A stretch of DNA of 64,000 bases, taken from NCBI RefSeq assembly GCF_036388275.1, contig NZ_DASVSF010000065.1, forward strand, positions 1 through 64,000, read 5' to 3'. Position 1 is the first letter of the stretch, and each line of letters opens with the position of its first letter. The stretch is from Longimicrobium sp. (GTDB taxonomy: Bacteria > Gemmatimonadota > Gemmatimonadetes > Longimicrobiales > Longimicrobiaceae). Positions 43,018 through 52,420 of the stretch are shown piece by piece. The position numbers and the translations under genes were made by a program. The notes beneath the pieces are model-generated. The model did no database searches and was not told the origin of the DNA. It saw only the letters and a list, made by a program, of their open reading frames with translations.

Positions 43018-43114
43018 GGCAGGCCTGCGGTGCGGGCTGCGGCTGATGTCGTTGTTTCTGGGATGCGACGAACCAGATTGCACCGTGCAAACTTACGATG
43101 AGGGAGCGTGCACG

Positions 43115-43336
43115 ATGGCCAGCAGGGTACATGAACAGTTCCACGGGCGGTTCGTGCGGCGCGTGATCCCCTTGGTGGTGGTGCTGAGCGGGTGCGGCGG
43201 CGACCCGCCACCGGATCTCGGCCGCGAGAAATACATGGCCGACAAGCAGCACTGCGAGTCCATTTCCGACGCCGAACCGGCCCAGAAAGCCTGCATGACG
43301 TACCGGGGCTGGCCCGACGGAGAGTACCGCCGTTAG
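43115..43336 (+). CDS. Small lipoprotein, 73 aa
   Basis: The signal RRVIPLVVVLSGCGGDPP has a good lipobox (LSGC). The short mature part has two Cys and charged residues (REKYMADKQHCESISDAEPAQKACMTYRGWPDGEYRR). GAGGGAG precedes the ATG at suitable distance. A perfect 13-bp palindrome, TTGCACCGTGCAA (43078-43090), just upstream could be an operator. No family. Confidence 0.6.
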   Translation: MASRVHEQFHGRFVRRVIPLVVVLSGCGGDPPPDLGREKYMADKQHCESISDAEPAQKACMTYRGWPDGEYRR

Positions 43337-43583
43337 GCGTCCTTGCGGTTGGAAACGTCCCGGTCAACGTTGCGGTTCTCAGTGACCGAACAGTGGATGT
43401 CGTCCTGTCGACCACCGCCCGGTGCTCCCCGCGCCGGGCGGTGGTCTTTGTGAGATCTGAACGCAAAGGCGCCCTGCCTTTGTGCGGCCTTTACGGCTTG
43501 TTGCCTACCTTCGACGCGTAACGTTCCGAACCCCTCGCGGCGAGCCCGCGATGATCGGGATCGGGCATTCCAGGCGTCGACCC

Positions 43584-44105
43584 ATGGTGAACGCGCGACT
43601 TTCCCGAACCGCCCACGTGGTCCTGCACGCGGTGCTGCCGGCGCTCCTGCTCCTCGCCGGCGCGGCGTGCGAACGTGGGGCCGATACGACACGTGCCGCG
43701 CATCCGGAGCGGCTGCACGGCGAGTGGACGGTGGAGTTCCACCTGGAGCACCGCGCAACGCTCACTCGCGACACCATCGGCCCGCCGCCCGTGAACGGAA
43801 GTGTGGTGCTGCTCGAGGATTCACGGCACCGCCGCATCGAGGGCTTGTCCGGCCCCGCCACGCACTACGGCGTCTACTCCGCCGATCTGCGGTCGCTGGA
43901 CCTGCCCGCGACCGCGCAGGTGCCCACGCTGATGGCGCGGCTGGCCCGCGGTGACTCCGTGGAGTTCGCCTTCGATCCGGGGCAGGGGCACCCGTTCGCG
44001 GGACGGGGTGTGCTCGCGGGCGATTCGCTGACGGGGCAGTGGTGGACGCGTGGAGGCCGGACGACGGGGCGCAGCTCCGGGCGGTTCACCATGCGCCGCC
44101 CATAA
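43584..44105 (+). CDS. Lipoprotein-like exported protein, 173 aa
   Basis: The N-terminus VLHAVLPALLLLAGAACERG is a signal with a possible lipid-modified Cys. The body is beta-rich (LHGEWTVEFHLEHRATLTRDTI, GSVVLLEDSRHRRIEGL, GRGVLAGDSLTGQWWTRGGRTTGRSSGRFTMRR), an 8-stranded lipocalin-like or META-type pattern without an assigned family. The ATG at 43551 is an alternative. It sits between the kdp regulators and kdpF, but a role in K+ uptake is not indicated by sequence. Confidence 0.6.
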   Translation: MVNARLSRTAHVVLHAVLPALLLLAGAACERGADTTRAAHPERLHGEWTVEFHLEHRATLTRDTIGPPPVNGSVVLLEDSRHRRIEGLSGPATHYGVYSADLRSLDLPATAQVPTLMARLARGDSVEFAFDPGQGHPFAGRGVLAGDSLTGQWWTRGGRTTGRSSGRFTMRRP

Positions 44106-44179
44106 CGGACGCACATCACGCCGGGCGCGGCGCGGCGCGAGGGCGCCGCCGGATCGTCCGGCATCAACCCGACAGGATC

Positions 44180-44296
44180 ATGCTCGACGTGATCTACCTG
44201 CTCGCCAGCGCCGGATTCTTCGCCGCCATGCTCGCGTACGTGCGCGGGTGCGAGGCGCTGGGCCGCCAGGCGGGCGAGGCGGAGGGACCGAAATGA
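44180..44296 (+). CDS. Small membrane protein of the kdp operon, 38 aa
   Basis: MLDVIYLLASAGFFAAMLAYVRGCEALGRQ has one hydrophobic helix and a polar tail. Its stop overlaps the kdpF start by 4 nt (ATGA). This short one-helix protein could be an accessory of the Kdp complex, by position only. Confidence 0.65.
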   Translation: MLDVIYLLASAGFFAAMLAYVRGCEALGRQAGEAEGPK

Positions 44297-44382
44297 CCGC
44301 CGAAAATTGGAGTGGACTGGTGCTGGCGGCCGCGCTTCTCGCCTACCTGACGTACACGCTGCTGAGACCGGAGAAGTTCTGA
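44293..44382 (+). CDS. kdpF: K+-transporting ATPase small subunit KdpF
   Basis: The 29-residue single-helix peptide MTAENWSGLVLAAALLAYL, ending TYTLLRPEKF, has the typical KdpF length and the conserved LL-PE-F end. KdpF stabilises the KdpABC complex in the membrane. One nt separates its stop from kdpA. Confidence 0.9.
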   Translation: MTAENWSGLVLAAALLAYLTYTLLRPEKF

Positions 44383-44383
44383 G

Positions 44384-46102
44384 ATGACCGCCAACGGATG
44401 GCTCCAGATCCTCTTCTACTGCGCCCTCGTGCTCCTGCTGGCGAAGCCCATGGGCATCTACATCCACGCCGTCTACGAGGGGCGGCGGCGGTGGCTGGGC
44501 CCGGCGGAGACCGGGATCTACCGCGCGCTGGGGGTGGACCCCGATGAAGACCAGCACTGGACACGCTACGCGGCCGGCATGCTGCTCTTCGGCGTGGTGT
44601 CGATGCTGGCGACCTACGCCGTGCTGCGCCTGCAGGCCGTGCTGCCACTCAACCCGCAGGGGATGGCGGCCGTGCCGGACCGGCAGGCGTTCGAGACGGC
44701 GGCGTCCTTCACCACGAACACCAACTGGCAGAGCTACGGCGGTGAGAGCACGATGTCGTACTTCTCGCAGATGACGCAGCTCGCCTTTCACAACTTCGCC
44801 TCCGCGGCCGCGGGGATGTGCGTCGCGTTCGCCCTGGCGCGCGGCATCGTCCGGCGCTCGGCCGGACGGCTGGGCAGCTTCTGGGCGGACCTCGTCCGCG
44901 GGACGCTCTACCTGTTCCTCCCCCTCTCCATCATCCTGGCGCTCGTCCTGGTTTCGCGCGGCGTCATCCAGAACTTCAAGCCCTACGACGTGGTGACGAC
45001 GGTCGAGGGCGTGCAGCAGACTCTGGCCATGGGGCCGGTAGCGTCGCAGGAGGCGATCAAGCAGCTGGGCACCAACGGCGGCGGCTTCTTCAACGCCAAC
45101 GCGGCGCATCCGTTCGAGAATCCCACGCCGTTCACCAACCTGCTCTCCATGCTGGCGATCTTCCTGATTCCCGCCGGCGTCGTCTACGCGTTCGGGCGGA
45201 TGGCGGGGAAGCCGCGCCACGGCTGGGCCATCCTCGCCGCGATGTTCATCCTTTTCGTCGCCGGAACGGCGGTGACCTATGCGGCCGAGTCCGCCGGCAA
45301 CCCGATCCACGCCGCTCGCGGGATCGACGTGGCGGGCGTGGTGGAAGGCCACTCCGCGGGGAACATGGAGGGGAAGGAGACGCGGTTCGGCATCGTGGGC
45401 AGCGCGCTGTACGCCGTGGTGACGACAGCGGCCAGCTGCGGCGCCGTGAACGCCATGCACGACTCCTTCACGCCCATGGGCGGGCTGGTGCCCATGGTCA
45501 ACATGCAGCTGGGCGAGGTCATTTTCGGCGGCGTGGGCGCGGGGCTGTACGGGATGCTGATCTTCGTGGTCCTCACCGTCTTCCTGGCGGGTCTGATGGT
45601 GGGGCGGACCCCGGAGTACCTGGGGAAGAAGATCGGGAGCCGCGAGGTGCAGATGACCATGCTTTACGTCCTCGCGTTTCCCGCGGTGGTGCTGATCATG
45701 ACCGCCGGCGCATCGGTGATGGATGCCGGCCTCGCCGGGCGCAACAACGCCGGCCCGCACGGGCTCAGCGAAATGCTGTACGCCTTTACCTCCGCAGGCT
45801 CCAACAACGGCAGCGCCTTCGCGGGGCTTACGGGCGGCACCTACTTCTACAACACGATGATGGGGATGGCGATGCTGATCGGCCGCTTCGCCTTGGTCGT
45901 CCCGGCGCTCGCGCTGGGCGGCTTCCTCTCCGAGCGGCGGGTGACGCCGGAGACGGCGGGCACCTTTCCCGTCGACACGCCGCTCTTCGTGGGGCTGCTG
46001 GTGTCGGTGATCCTGATCGTGGGCGCGCTGACGTACTTCCCGGTACTCGCGCTGGGCCCTGTCGTCGAGCACCTGATGATGAACGCCGGGTGGGTGTTCT
46101 GA
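44384..46102 (+). CDS. kdpA: K+-transporting ATPase subunit A
   Basis: This 572-residue potassium-channel-like subunit binds and translocates K+. Ten transmembrane helices and four pore loops are seen. The filter segments include TNTNWQSYGGESTMSYFSQM, GTNGGGFFNANAAHP, AASCGAVNAMHDSFTPMGGL and FTSAGSNNGSAFAGL. Its stop overlaps the kdpB start by one base (TGATG). Confidence 0.96.
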   Translation: MTANGWLQILFYCALVLLLAKPMGIYIHAVYEGRRRWLGPAETGIYRALGVDPDEDQHWTRYAAGMLLFGVVSMLATYAVLRLQAVLPLNPQGMAAVPDRQAFETAASFTTNTNWQSYGGESTMSYFSQMTQLAFHNFASAAAGMCVAFALARGIVRRSAGRLGSFWADLVRGTLYLFLPLSIILALVLVSRGVIQNFKPYDVVTTVEGVQQTLAMGPVASQEAIKQLGTNGGGFFNANAAHPFENPTPFTNLLSMLAIFLIPAGVVYAFGRMAGKPRHGWAILAAMFILFVAGTAVTYAAESAGNPIHAARGIDVAGVVEGHSAGNMEGKETRFGIVGSALYAVVTTAASCGAVNAMHDSFTPMGGLVPMVNMQLGEVIFGGVGAGLYGMLIFVVLTVFLAGLMVGRTPEYLGKKIGSREVQMTMLYVLAFPAVVLIMTAGASVMDAGLAGRNNAGPHGLSEMLYAFTSAGSNNGSAFAGLTGGTYFYNTMMGMAMLIGRFALVVPALALGGFLSERRVTPETAGTFPVDTPLFVGLLVSVILIVGALTYFPVLALGPVVEHLMMNAGWVF

Positions 46103-48231
46103 TGAGCACACCGCTAAAGGACCGCGCGGAGTTACGCAGGGCGGAGCCGCCGACGGCGCCACCCTCTGCCCAGGGCCGGCGCGCGAAGGCCCGGCCGCTC
46201 TTCGACGGGCCTGTCGTCCGGCGTGCCGCGGTGGATGCGTTCGCCAAGCTCGGCCCGCGCCACATGGTGCGGAACCCCGTGATGTTCGTCGTACTCATCG
46301 GCAGCGTGGCAACCACGCTCCTGCTTCTGCGCGACGTGGCGGAGGGGGAGAAGATCGGATTCACCGTCCAGATCGCGCTGTGGCTGTGGTTCACGGTGCT
46401 CTTCGCCAACTTCGCCGAGGCCATGGCAGAGGGGCGCGGCAAGGCCCAGGCGGACACGCTGCGCCGCAACCGCACGGAGGCGATGGCGAAGCGCCTGGTC
46501 GACCCGGCTGACCGGGTGCGCACGGAGTCCGTCTCCGCGACGGCGCTGCGCAAAGGCGACCTGATCCTGTGCACGCCGGGCGACGTGATCGCCTCGGACG
46601 GCGAGGTGGTGGAGGGCGTGGCGTCGGTGGACGAATCGGCCATCACCGGCGAGAGCGCGCCCGTCGTCCGCGAATCCGGCGGTGATCGCTCGGCCGTGAC
46701 GGGGGGCACCAGGGTGCTCAGCGACTGGCTGGTGATCCGCATCACCAGCAACCCCGGCGAAACCTTCATCGACCGGATGATCGCGCTGGTGGAAGGCGCC
46801 ACGCGGCAGAAGACGCCGAACGAGATCGCGCTGGCCATCCTCCTCTCCGGACTGACCATCATCTTCCTCCTGGCCGTGGCCACGCTTCAGCCGTTCGCGG
46901 TCTACAGCGGCGGCCCCGTGCCGACGGTCGTCCTCATCGCCCTGCTCGTCTGCCTGATCCCCACGACGATCGGGGGGCTGCTGTCGGCGATCGGCATCGC
47001 GGGAATGGACCGGATGATCCAGCACAACGTGATCGCCACCAGCGGCCGCGCGGTAGAGGCGGCGGGCGACGTCAACACGCTGCTGCTGGACAAGACGGGG
47101 ACGATCACCCTCGGCAATCGGCAGGCGGCGGAGTTCATCCCCGTCGCGGGCGTCACGGCCGAGCGGCTGGCCGACCGCGCGCAGCTCGCCTCGCTCGCCG
47201 ACGAGACACCGGAGGGGCGGAGCATCGTGGTGCTGGCGAAGGAGGCGTACGGCATCCGTGGCCGCACGCTGGCGGAGGGTGAGCACGCGCTCGTCCCTTT
47301 CACGGCGCAAACGCGGATGAGCGGCATCGACCTGGACGGCCACTGCATCCGTAAGGGCGCGGGCGATTCCGTCGCCCGCTGGGTGCGCGAACACGGTGGC
47401 GAGGTCCCGCCGGAGCTGGACGCCGCCGTGGAGTGCATCTCCCGCGCGGGCGGCACACCGCTGGTCGTCGCCGAGAAGAACGGCGGGGCCGCGCAGGCGC
47501 TCGGCGTGGTCTACCTCAAGGACGTGGTCAAGGGCGGCATCCGCGAGCGCTTCGAGCGGCTCCGTGCCATGGGGATTCGCACCATCATGATTACGGGAGA
47601 CAACCCGCTCACCGCCGCCGCCATCGCCCAGGAGGCGGGGGTGGACGACTTCCTGGCCGAGGCCAGGCCCGAGGACAAGATGGAGGTCATCCGCCGCGAG
47701 CAGCAGGGCGGACGACTGGTGGCCATGACGGGCGACGGGACCAACGACGCGCCGGCGCTGGCGCAGGCCGATGTGGGCGTGGCGATGAACAGCGGCACGC
47801 AGGCGGCCAAGGAAGCCGGCAACATGGTGGACCTGGATTCCAACCCCACGAAGCTCATCGAGGTGGTGGAGATCGGAAAGCAGCTGCTGATGACGCGCGG
47901 CAGCCTGACGACGTTCAGCATCGCCAACGACGTGGCCAAGTACTTCGCCATCATCCCGGCGATGTTCGTCGCCACGTATCCCGAGCTCGACGCACTGAAC
48001 GTGATGCGGCTGGCCAGCCCGCAGTCGGCCATCCTGGCCAGTGTGATCTTCAACGCCCTCATCATCGTCGCGCTCATTCCGCTGGCCCTGCGCGGCGTGA
48101 AGTATCGTCCGGCGCCCGCGAGCGTGATCCTGCGCCGCAACCTGCTCGTCTACGGCCTGGGCGGACTGATCGTGCCCTTCGTGGGGATCAAGCTGATCGA
48201 CGTGATCCTGTCCGTGCTCGGACTGGCGTGA
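46102..48231 (+). CDS. kdpB: K+-transporting P-type ATPase subunit B
   Basis: This 709-residue P-type ATPase is the energising subunit. The phosphorylation Asp330 lies in LLLDKTGTITLGNR; ESAITGESAPV is the actuator TGES loop; TGDGTNDAPALAQADVGVAMNSGTQAAKEAGNMVDLDSNPTK is the hinge region. KdpB-specific NPVMFVVLIGS and TKTPNEIAL-type segments are present. Start codon ATG at 46102 overlaps kdpA. Confidence 0.97.
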   Translation: MSTPLKDRAELRRAEPPTAPPSAQGRRAKARPLFDGPVVRRAAVDAFAKLGPRHMVRNPVMFVVLIGSVATTLLLLRDVAEGEKIGFTVQIALWLWFTVLFANFAEAMAEGRGKAQADTLRRNRTEAMAKRLVDPADRVRTESVSATALRKGDLILCTPGDVIASDGEVVEGVASVDESAITGESAPVVRESGGDRSAVTGGTRVLSDWLVIRITSNPGETFIDRMIALVEGATRQKTPNEIALAILLSGLTIIFLLAVATLQPFAVYSGGPVPTVVLIALLVCLIPTTIGGLLSAIGIAGMDRMIQHNVIATSGRAVEAAGDVNTLLLDKTGTITLGNRQAAEFIPVAGVTAERLADRAQLASLADETPEGRSIVVLAKEAYGIRGRTLAEGEHALVPFTAQTRMSGIDLDGHCIRKGAGDSVARWVREHGGEVPPELDAAVECISRAGGTPLVVAEKNGGAAQALGVVYLKDVVKGGIRERFERLRAMGIRTIMITGDNPLTAAAIAQEAGVDDFLAEARPEDKMEVIRREQQGGRLVAMTGDGTNDAPALAQADVGVAMNSGTQAAKEAGNMVDLDSNPTKLIEVVEIGKQLLMTRGSLTTFSIANDVAKYFAIIPAMFVATYPELDALNVMRLASPQSAILASVIFNALIIVALIPLALRGVKYRPAPASVILRRNLLVYGLGGLIVPFVGIKLIDVILSVLGLA

Positions 48232-48256
48232 CGGCCCTGAAACAGAGAGACGGACG

Positions 48257-48868
48257 ATGATCAAGAACCAGATCCGCCCCGCCGTCGTCGGCACGCTGGT
48301 GCTGATGCTGATCACGGGCGCGCTGTACCCCGGCGTCGTCACGGCGCTGGCGCAGGTGATCTTTCCCCGGCAGGCCAATGGCTCGCTCGTCGAAGCTGAC
48401 GGGCGGGTGGTGGGGAGCGAGCTGATCGGCCAACCGTTTGCCGGGCCCGCCTACTTCCACCCGCGCCCGTCCGCCGCAGGGAGCGGCTACGACGGCGGCG
48501 CGTCCGGCGGCACCAACAAGGGCCCGACGGACCGCAAACTGGCCGACACGCTGATTACGCAGTCGGTCGCGCAAGCCGTCGAGGCGGAGGGTGCGCAGCC
48601 CGGCCGCGTGCCTGCCGACATGGCCACGCGCAGCGCGTCAGGGCTGGATCCGCACATCTCGCCCGCCAACGCGGCGCTGCAGGTGGCCCGCGTGGCCCAC
48701 AGCCGCGGGGTGGACGCGGCGCGCGTTCAGGCGCTCGTAGCGCGGCACACGGAAGGCCGTACGCTCGGCCTCCTGGGCGAGCCGCAGGTGAATGTGCTGC
48801 TGCTCAACCTGGCGCTGGATCGGGAGACGGAACGCCCGGCGGCGGCTCCGGCTCCGACCAGGCCCTGA
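48257..48868 (+). CDS. kdpC: K+-transporting ATPase subunit C
   Basis: This 203-residue protein has one N-terminal transmembrane helix (VGTLVLMLITGALYPGVVTALAQVIF) and a periplasmic domain with GSELIGQPFAGPAYFHPRPSA and ADMATRSASGLDPHISPANAALQVARVA, the family signature. It ends the kdpFABC unit, 25 nt after kdpB. Confidence 0.95.
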   Translation: MIKNQIRPAVVGTLVLMLITGALYPGVVTALAQVIFPRQANGSLVEADGRVVGSELIGQPFAGPAYFHPRPSAAGSGYDGGASGGTNKGPTDRKLADTLITQSVAQAVEAEGAQPGRVPADMATRSASGLDPHISPANAALQVARVAHSRGVDAARVQALVARHTEGRTLGLLGEPQVNVLLLNLALDRETERPAAAPAPTRP

Positions 48869-48923
48869 CCCCTGTTTCACTACTTTCGACGGCGATCCGA
48901 CTCGCCTGGAGATAAACGGACTG

Positions 48924-50015
48924 ATGAAAAAGATGCTCATCCTGGCGGGCGCCGCGGCGCTCGCCTGGCCGGCCGTGCTGCTGGGGCAGGAAAACGACTC
49001 CACCCCGCGAATCACCTTCGGCGCGTTCGTGGACGGTTACTACGCGTACGACTTCGGCCGGCCTGCTTCGCACGACCGGCCGTTCACCACGCAGGCCGCG
49101 CGGCACGACGAGTTCAGCCTGAACCTGGCGCACGTGGAGGCGCGCTACGCCTCGCCGACGGTGCGCGGCCGGGTGGCGCTGCAGGCGGGGACCAGCGTGC
49201 AGTTCAACTACGCCGGCGAGCCGGACGCGCTGGCCGGCACTCAGCCCAACTACCTGCCGCTGGTGCAGGAAGCCATGCTTGGCGTCAGCGTGGCGCCCAA
49301 CCTGTGGATCGACGCGGGAATCATGCTGTCGCACGTCGGCAGCGAGAGCTGGATCTCCATCGACAACCCCACCTACACCCGTTCGCTGGCGGCGGAGTTC
49401 AGCCCCTACTACGAAACCGGTGTGCGCGCCACCTGGCAGCCGCTGCCGAACCTGAGCGCGCAGTTCAACGTGGTGAACGGCTGGCAGCTCATCTCCGAAA
49501 ACAACGAAGACAAAGCCGTTGGCGTGCGCATCGACTGGACGCCGGTGGTCCCGCTCACGCTTTCGTACTCCAACTACATCGGTCGCGAGCCCCTCGCGGC
49601 GACGGGCGAGCAGGACGTGCGGGTTTTCCATGACCTCATCGCCCGCTGGGCGCCGAGCGGCCGCGCGCTGCTGATCGGCACCGTGGATTTCGGCACGCAG
49701 CACGAGAGCGAGTGGCTGGCCGCCTCGGTGGTCGGCCGCTGGTGGCTGACGCCGGCGATGGGGATCAACGGCCGGATCGAGCGCTTCGACGACGAGCGCG
49801 GCGTGGTCTCCACCACCGGCATGGCGGTCGCACCGGGGCTGGTGACGAACGGCGCCTCCGTCGGCCTCGACGTCCAGCGGGGCCCTGCGGTGTGGCGCAC
49901 GGAATTGAGGACCTTCTTCGGCGCGGAGGAGGCGATCTTCCCTGACCGTGATGGCGATGGCGGGGTGGCGAAGACGTCCACCGCGGTGGTGACGTCGCTC
50001 TCGGTCCGCTTCTGA
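48924..50015 (+). CDS. Outer-membrane porin-like beta-barrel (BBP2-like)
   Basis: This 363-residue protein has a signal peptide (KKMLILAGAAALAWPAVLLGQ). The mature part is a series of amphipathic strands with aromatic ends (RITFGAFVDGYYAYDF, FSLNLAHVEARYASP, SLAAEFSPYYETGVRATWQPL, LTLSYSNYIGRE), ending in SLSVRF with a C-terminal Phe as in outer-membrane barrels. It lies 55 nt after kdpC, so it may let K+ cross the outer membrane when Kdp is induced. Confidence 0.8.
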   Translation: MKKMLILAGAAALAWPAVLLGQENDSTPRITFGAFVDGYYAYDFGRPASHDRPFTTQAARHDEFSLNLAHVEARYASPTVRGRVALQAGTSVQFNYAGEPDALAGTQPNYLPLVQEAMLGVSVAPNLWIDAGIMLSHVGSESWISIDNPTYTRSLAAEFSPYYETGVRATWQPLPNLSAQFNVVNGWQLISENNEDKAVGVRIDWTPVVPLTLSYSNYIGREPLAATGEQDVRVFHDLIARWAPSGRALLIGTVDFGTQHESEWLAASVVGRWWLTPAMGINGRIERFDDERGVVSTTGMAVAPGLVTNGASVGLDVQRGPAVWRTELRTFFGAEEAIFPDRDGDGGVAKTSTAVVTSLSVRF

Positions 50016-50031
50016 GCATGCCCGGCCGCGC

Positions 50032-51177
50032 ATGACTGACGCGAGCAGCACCGCTCCGTTCCTGGACCTGGTCCGGGGTGAGGGTCCGGGGAGCTTCAAG
50101 CTCTACATGGGCTCGTTCGCCGGCGTGGGGAAGACGTTCCGCATGCTGCAGGAGGCGCACGACCTCAAGCGGCGCGGCGTGGACGTCGTCGTGGGATACG
50201 TGGAGACGCACGGCCGCGCGGAAACGGCGGCGCTCGTGGATGGCCTGGAAGCCGTCCCCCGTCGACGGGTGGAGTATCGCGGCGTGGTGCTGGAGGAGAT
50301 GGACACGACGGCCGTGCTCGCGCGCCGGCCGCGAGTAGCGCTGGTCGACGAGCTGGCGCACACCAACGTTCCCGGCGCACGCCACGCTAAGCGCTGGCAG
50401 GACGTTCTGGAGCTGCTCGACAACGGCATCGACGTCATCTCCACCGTCAACGTGCAGCACCTGGAATCGCTCAACCGGGTGGTCGCCGAGACGCTGGGCG
50501 TCAACGTCCGCGAGATGGTACCCGACTGGGCCGTGGCGCGCGCCAACCAGGTGGTCAACATCGACCTCCCGGCAGAGGAGCTGCGCCAGCGGCTGATCAA
50601 CGGAAAGATCTACGCCGCGGACAAGGTGCCCGCCGCGCTCGCCAACTTCTTCACCCTCGAGAACCTGACCACGCTGCGCGAGCTGGCGCTCCGCGAGGTG
50701 GCCAGCAGCGTGGACCGGTTGCGCACCGGGCTCGTGAGCCGCGAGGAGGGCGTTCCTCGCTCCGCCGACCGCGTGCTCGTCGCGATGAGCAGCATGCCGC
50801 CGCGGACGGACGTTCTCCTCCAGAAGGCGAGCCGGCTGGCGGGGCGGCTGAACACTGACTGGTATTGCGTCTACGTGCAGACGCCGGAGGAAAGCGCGAC
50901 ACGGATCGACTCCTCCGTGCAGCGGCATCTGGTCGACAACATCCAACTCGCGCAACGCATGGGCGCCGAGGTCGTCAAGCTGGAATCGGCCGACGTGGCG
51001 GACGCGGTCGTTCGGTTTGCGCGAGAGAAAGGCGTGTCGATGATCGTGGTGGGACGTACCCACCGGTCCAGGCTCCACCGCGCGTTCAGAGGCTCTGTGA
51101 TCGACCGGCTAATCGAGCGGGCCGCGGCGCTGGACGTGCTCGTCGTGTCGTTCGCGGAAGGGGAGGAGGGGGGATGA
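50032..51177 (+). CDS. KdpD N-terminal half (KdpD + USP domains, no kinase)
   Basis: This 381-residue cytoplasmic protein carries only the N-terminal part of KdpD: FKLYMGSFAGVGKTFRMLQEA with the Walker-like GVGKT (~31-35), DVVVGYVETHGR, VALVDELAHTNVPG, KRWQDVLELLDNGIDVISTVNVQHLESLN, and a USP-like domain (~245-375; ADRVLVAMSS, MIVVGRTHRSRLHRAF). The transmembrane/GAF/kinase half is encoded separately at 41452. Its stop overlaps the next gene (ATGA). Confidence 0.9.
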   Translation: MTDASSTAPFLDLVRGEGPGSFKLYMGSFAGVGKTFRMLQEAHDLKRRGVDVVVGYVETHGRAETAALVDGLEAVPRRRVEYRGVVLEEMDTTAVLARRPRVALVDELAHTNVPGARHAKRWQDVLELLDNGIDVISTVNVQHLESLNRVVAETLGVNVREMVPDWAVARANQVVNIDLPAEELRQRLINGKIYAADKVPAALANFFTLENLTTLRELALREVASSVDRLRTGLVSREEGVPRSADRVLVAMSSMPPRTDVLLQKASRLAGRLNTDWYCVYVQTPEESATRIDSSVQRHLVDNIQLAQRMGAEVVKLESADVADAVVRFAREKGVSMIVVGRTHRSRLHRAFRGSVIDRLIERAAALDVLVVSFAEGEEGG

Positions 51178-52097
51178 AGGTCGGGCAGCGTCTCTTTGTC
51201 GCCGTGCTTCCCGCGGTGCTGGGCGTCCTTGCGATGGCGGGCCTGGCGTACTGGGGGCAGCGCGGGCGGCAGGTTCCCGAATGGCTGCTGATGGCGGGGA
51301 TCATGACGGCCGTCGCCACCCTGGCGATGGCGTGGCGCAACACGCGGTACGTGGCGCGCCGGATCGAGGCGCTCTCCCGCCCCGCCCGCGAGTCGCCCGC
51401 TGACGTGGGTATGGACGACGAGCTGAATTCGATCGAGCGCCGGATCGTGGAATCGGAACGGCGCGGGGAAACGCGCGAACAGGCCGCGGAGGCGCTGGTG
51501 CGGGAGTACGCCGGCCTCCTCGCGGACGCCTCCGCCACCGTCGGCGGCAAGCTGGACGAAGTGCGTATTCCGCTTCACATCCTCCTCTCCAGCCCGTTCG
51601 GCGAGTTGAACGACAACCAGGAAGAGATGATCGGCGCCGCGCAGAAAGCCGCCGAGAACGCTGATGAGGCTCTGCGCTTCATCGGCCGAATCGTGGAGCT
51701 GGATGCTGACCGCGTGGAGTCGCGACCCGAGCCCATCCGTCTGCGCGACCTAGTGCATCCCGTGCTCGCCGCCGTAGAGCCGCGCCTGCAGCGGGCCGGC
51801 GCGACGCTGGAAACCGACCTGCCCCCGACGCTCCCGCACGTGCATGTCGATCCGCGCCTAACGCGCGAGGCGCTGTCATCGATCCTGAATCGCGTGGTGG
51901 GTCGGGTGCCTCGCGGCACCTGCGTGCACCTCACGGCAGAGTCGCGGGACGGGGTTGTCCACCTGCGGATTCAGGATGCCTCGCTGTACTTGGACGAGGC
52001 GTTTCCGCTCGCTCAGCGACTGTTGCACCTGCAGGGTGGTATGGTAGCCGCCTCGGCCGGCATGGTAGAGATCCACCTCGGTACGGTGAGTCGTTAG
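51174..52097 (+). CDS. Degenerate histidine-kinase-like membrane protein
   Basis: This 307-residue protein has two transmembrane helices (LFVAVLPAVLGVLAMAGLAYW and EWLLMAGIMTAVATLAMAW), a coiled segment and a DHp-like region (VGGKLDEVRIPLHILLSSPFGELNDNQEEMIGAAQKAAENADEALRFIGRIVELD). In the position of the phosphorylated His there is Leu-Asp (KLDEVRIP instead of SHELRTP). The C-terminal part resembles an ATPase lid (LTREALSSILNRVVGRVPRGT), but the glycine boxes are missing. It likely lacks autophosphorylation and may act as a structural partner of the split KdpD. It is translationally coupled to it (4-nt overlap). Confidence 0.7.
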   Translation: MKVGQRLFVAVLPAVLGVLAMAGLAYWGQRGRQVPEWLLMAGIMTAVATLAMAWRNTRYVARRIEALSRPARESPADVGMDDELNSIERRIVESERRGETREQAAEALVREYAGLLADASATVGGKLDEVRIPLHILLSSPFGELNDNQEEMIGAAQKAAENADEALRFIGRIVELDADRVESRPEPIRLRDLVHPVLAAVEPRLQRAGATLETDLPPTLPHVHVDPRLTREALSSILNRVVGRVPRGTCVHLTAESRDGVVHLRIQDASLYLDEAFPLAQRLLHLQGGMVAASAGMVEIHLGTVSR

Positions 52098-52420
52098 CCC
52101 GACGGGCCGGTGGAGCTCCGTGCGAACTGATGCGGGACCCGCCGTAATTGTCTCGAGCGTTGTTCGATCCGAAAAGACACAACTGATTCGGTCCTTACCC
52201 GGGTGATCGGATTCTCCGGGTGACCGGGCAGTGGATCTCCCCGGGTCTGGGCGGAGGCATCTCAGTTGGATCGGGCACACATGGACTTGCCGGAAGCAAC
52301 TTCACCAACCAGGCGACAGGACTCCGGGCTGGCGCTGCCATCGCTTGGCTGAAGCGGCCTTCCGGCGCCTTGGTAGGCGATGGCAGCAGGAGCAACGAAC
52401 CGCGTTCGGAGATCGAACAC
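52098..52420 (+). other. Intergenic region after the kdp cluster
   Basis: About 320 bp without a convincing gene. A short rightward frame at 52220-52477 runs into the repeat element and has no family resemblance. Confidence 0.4.
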
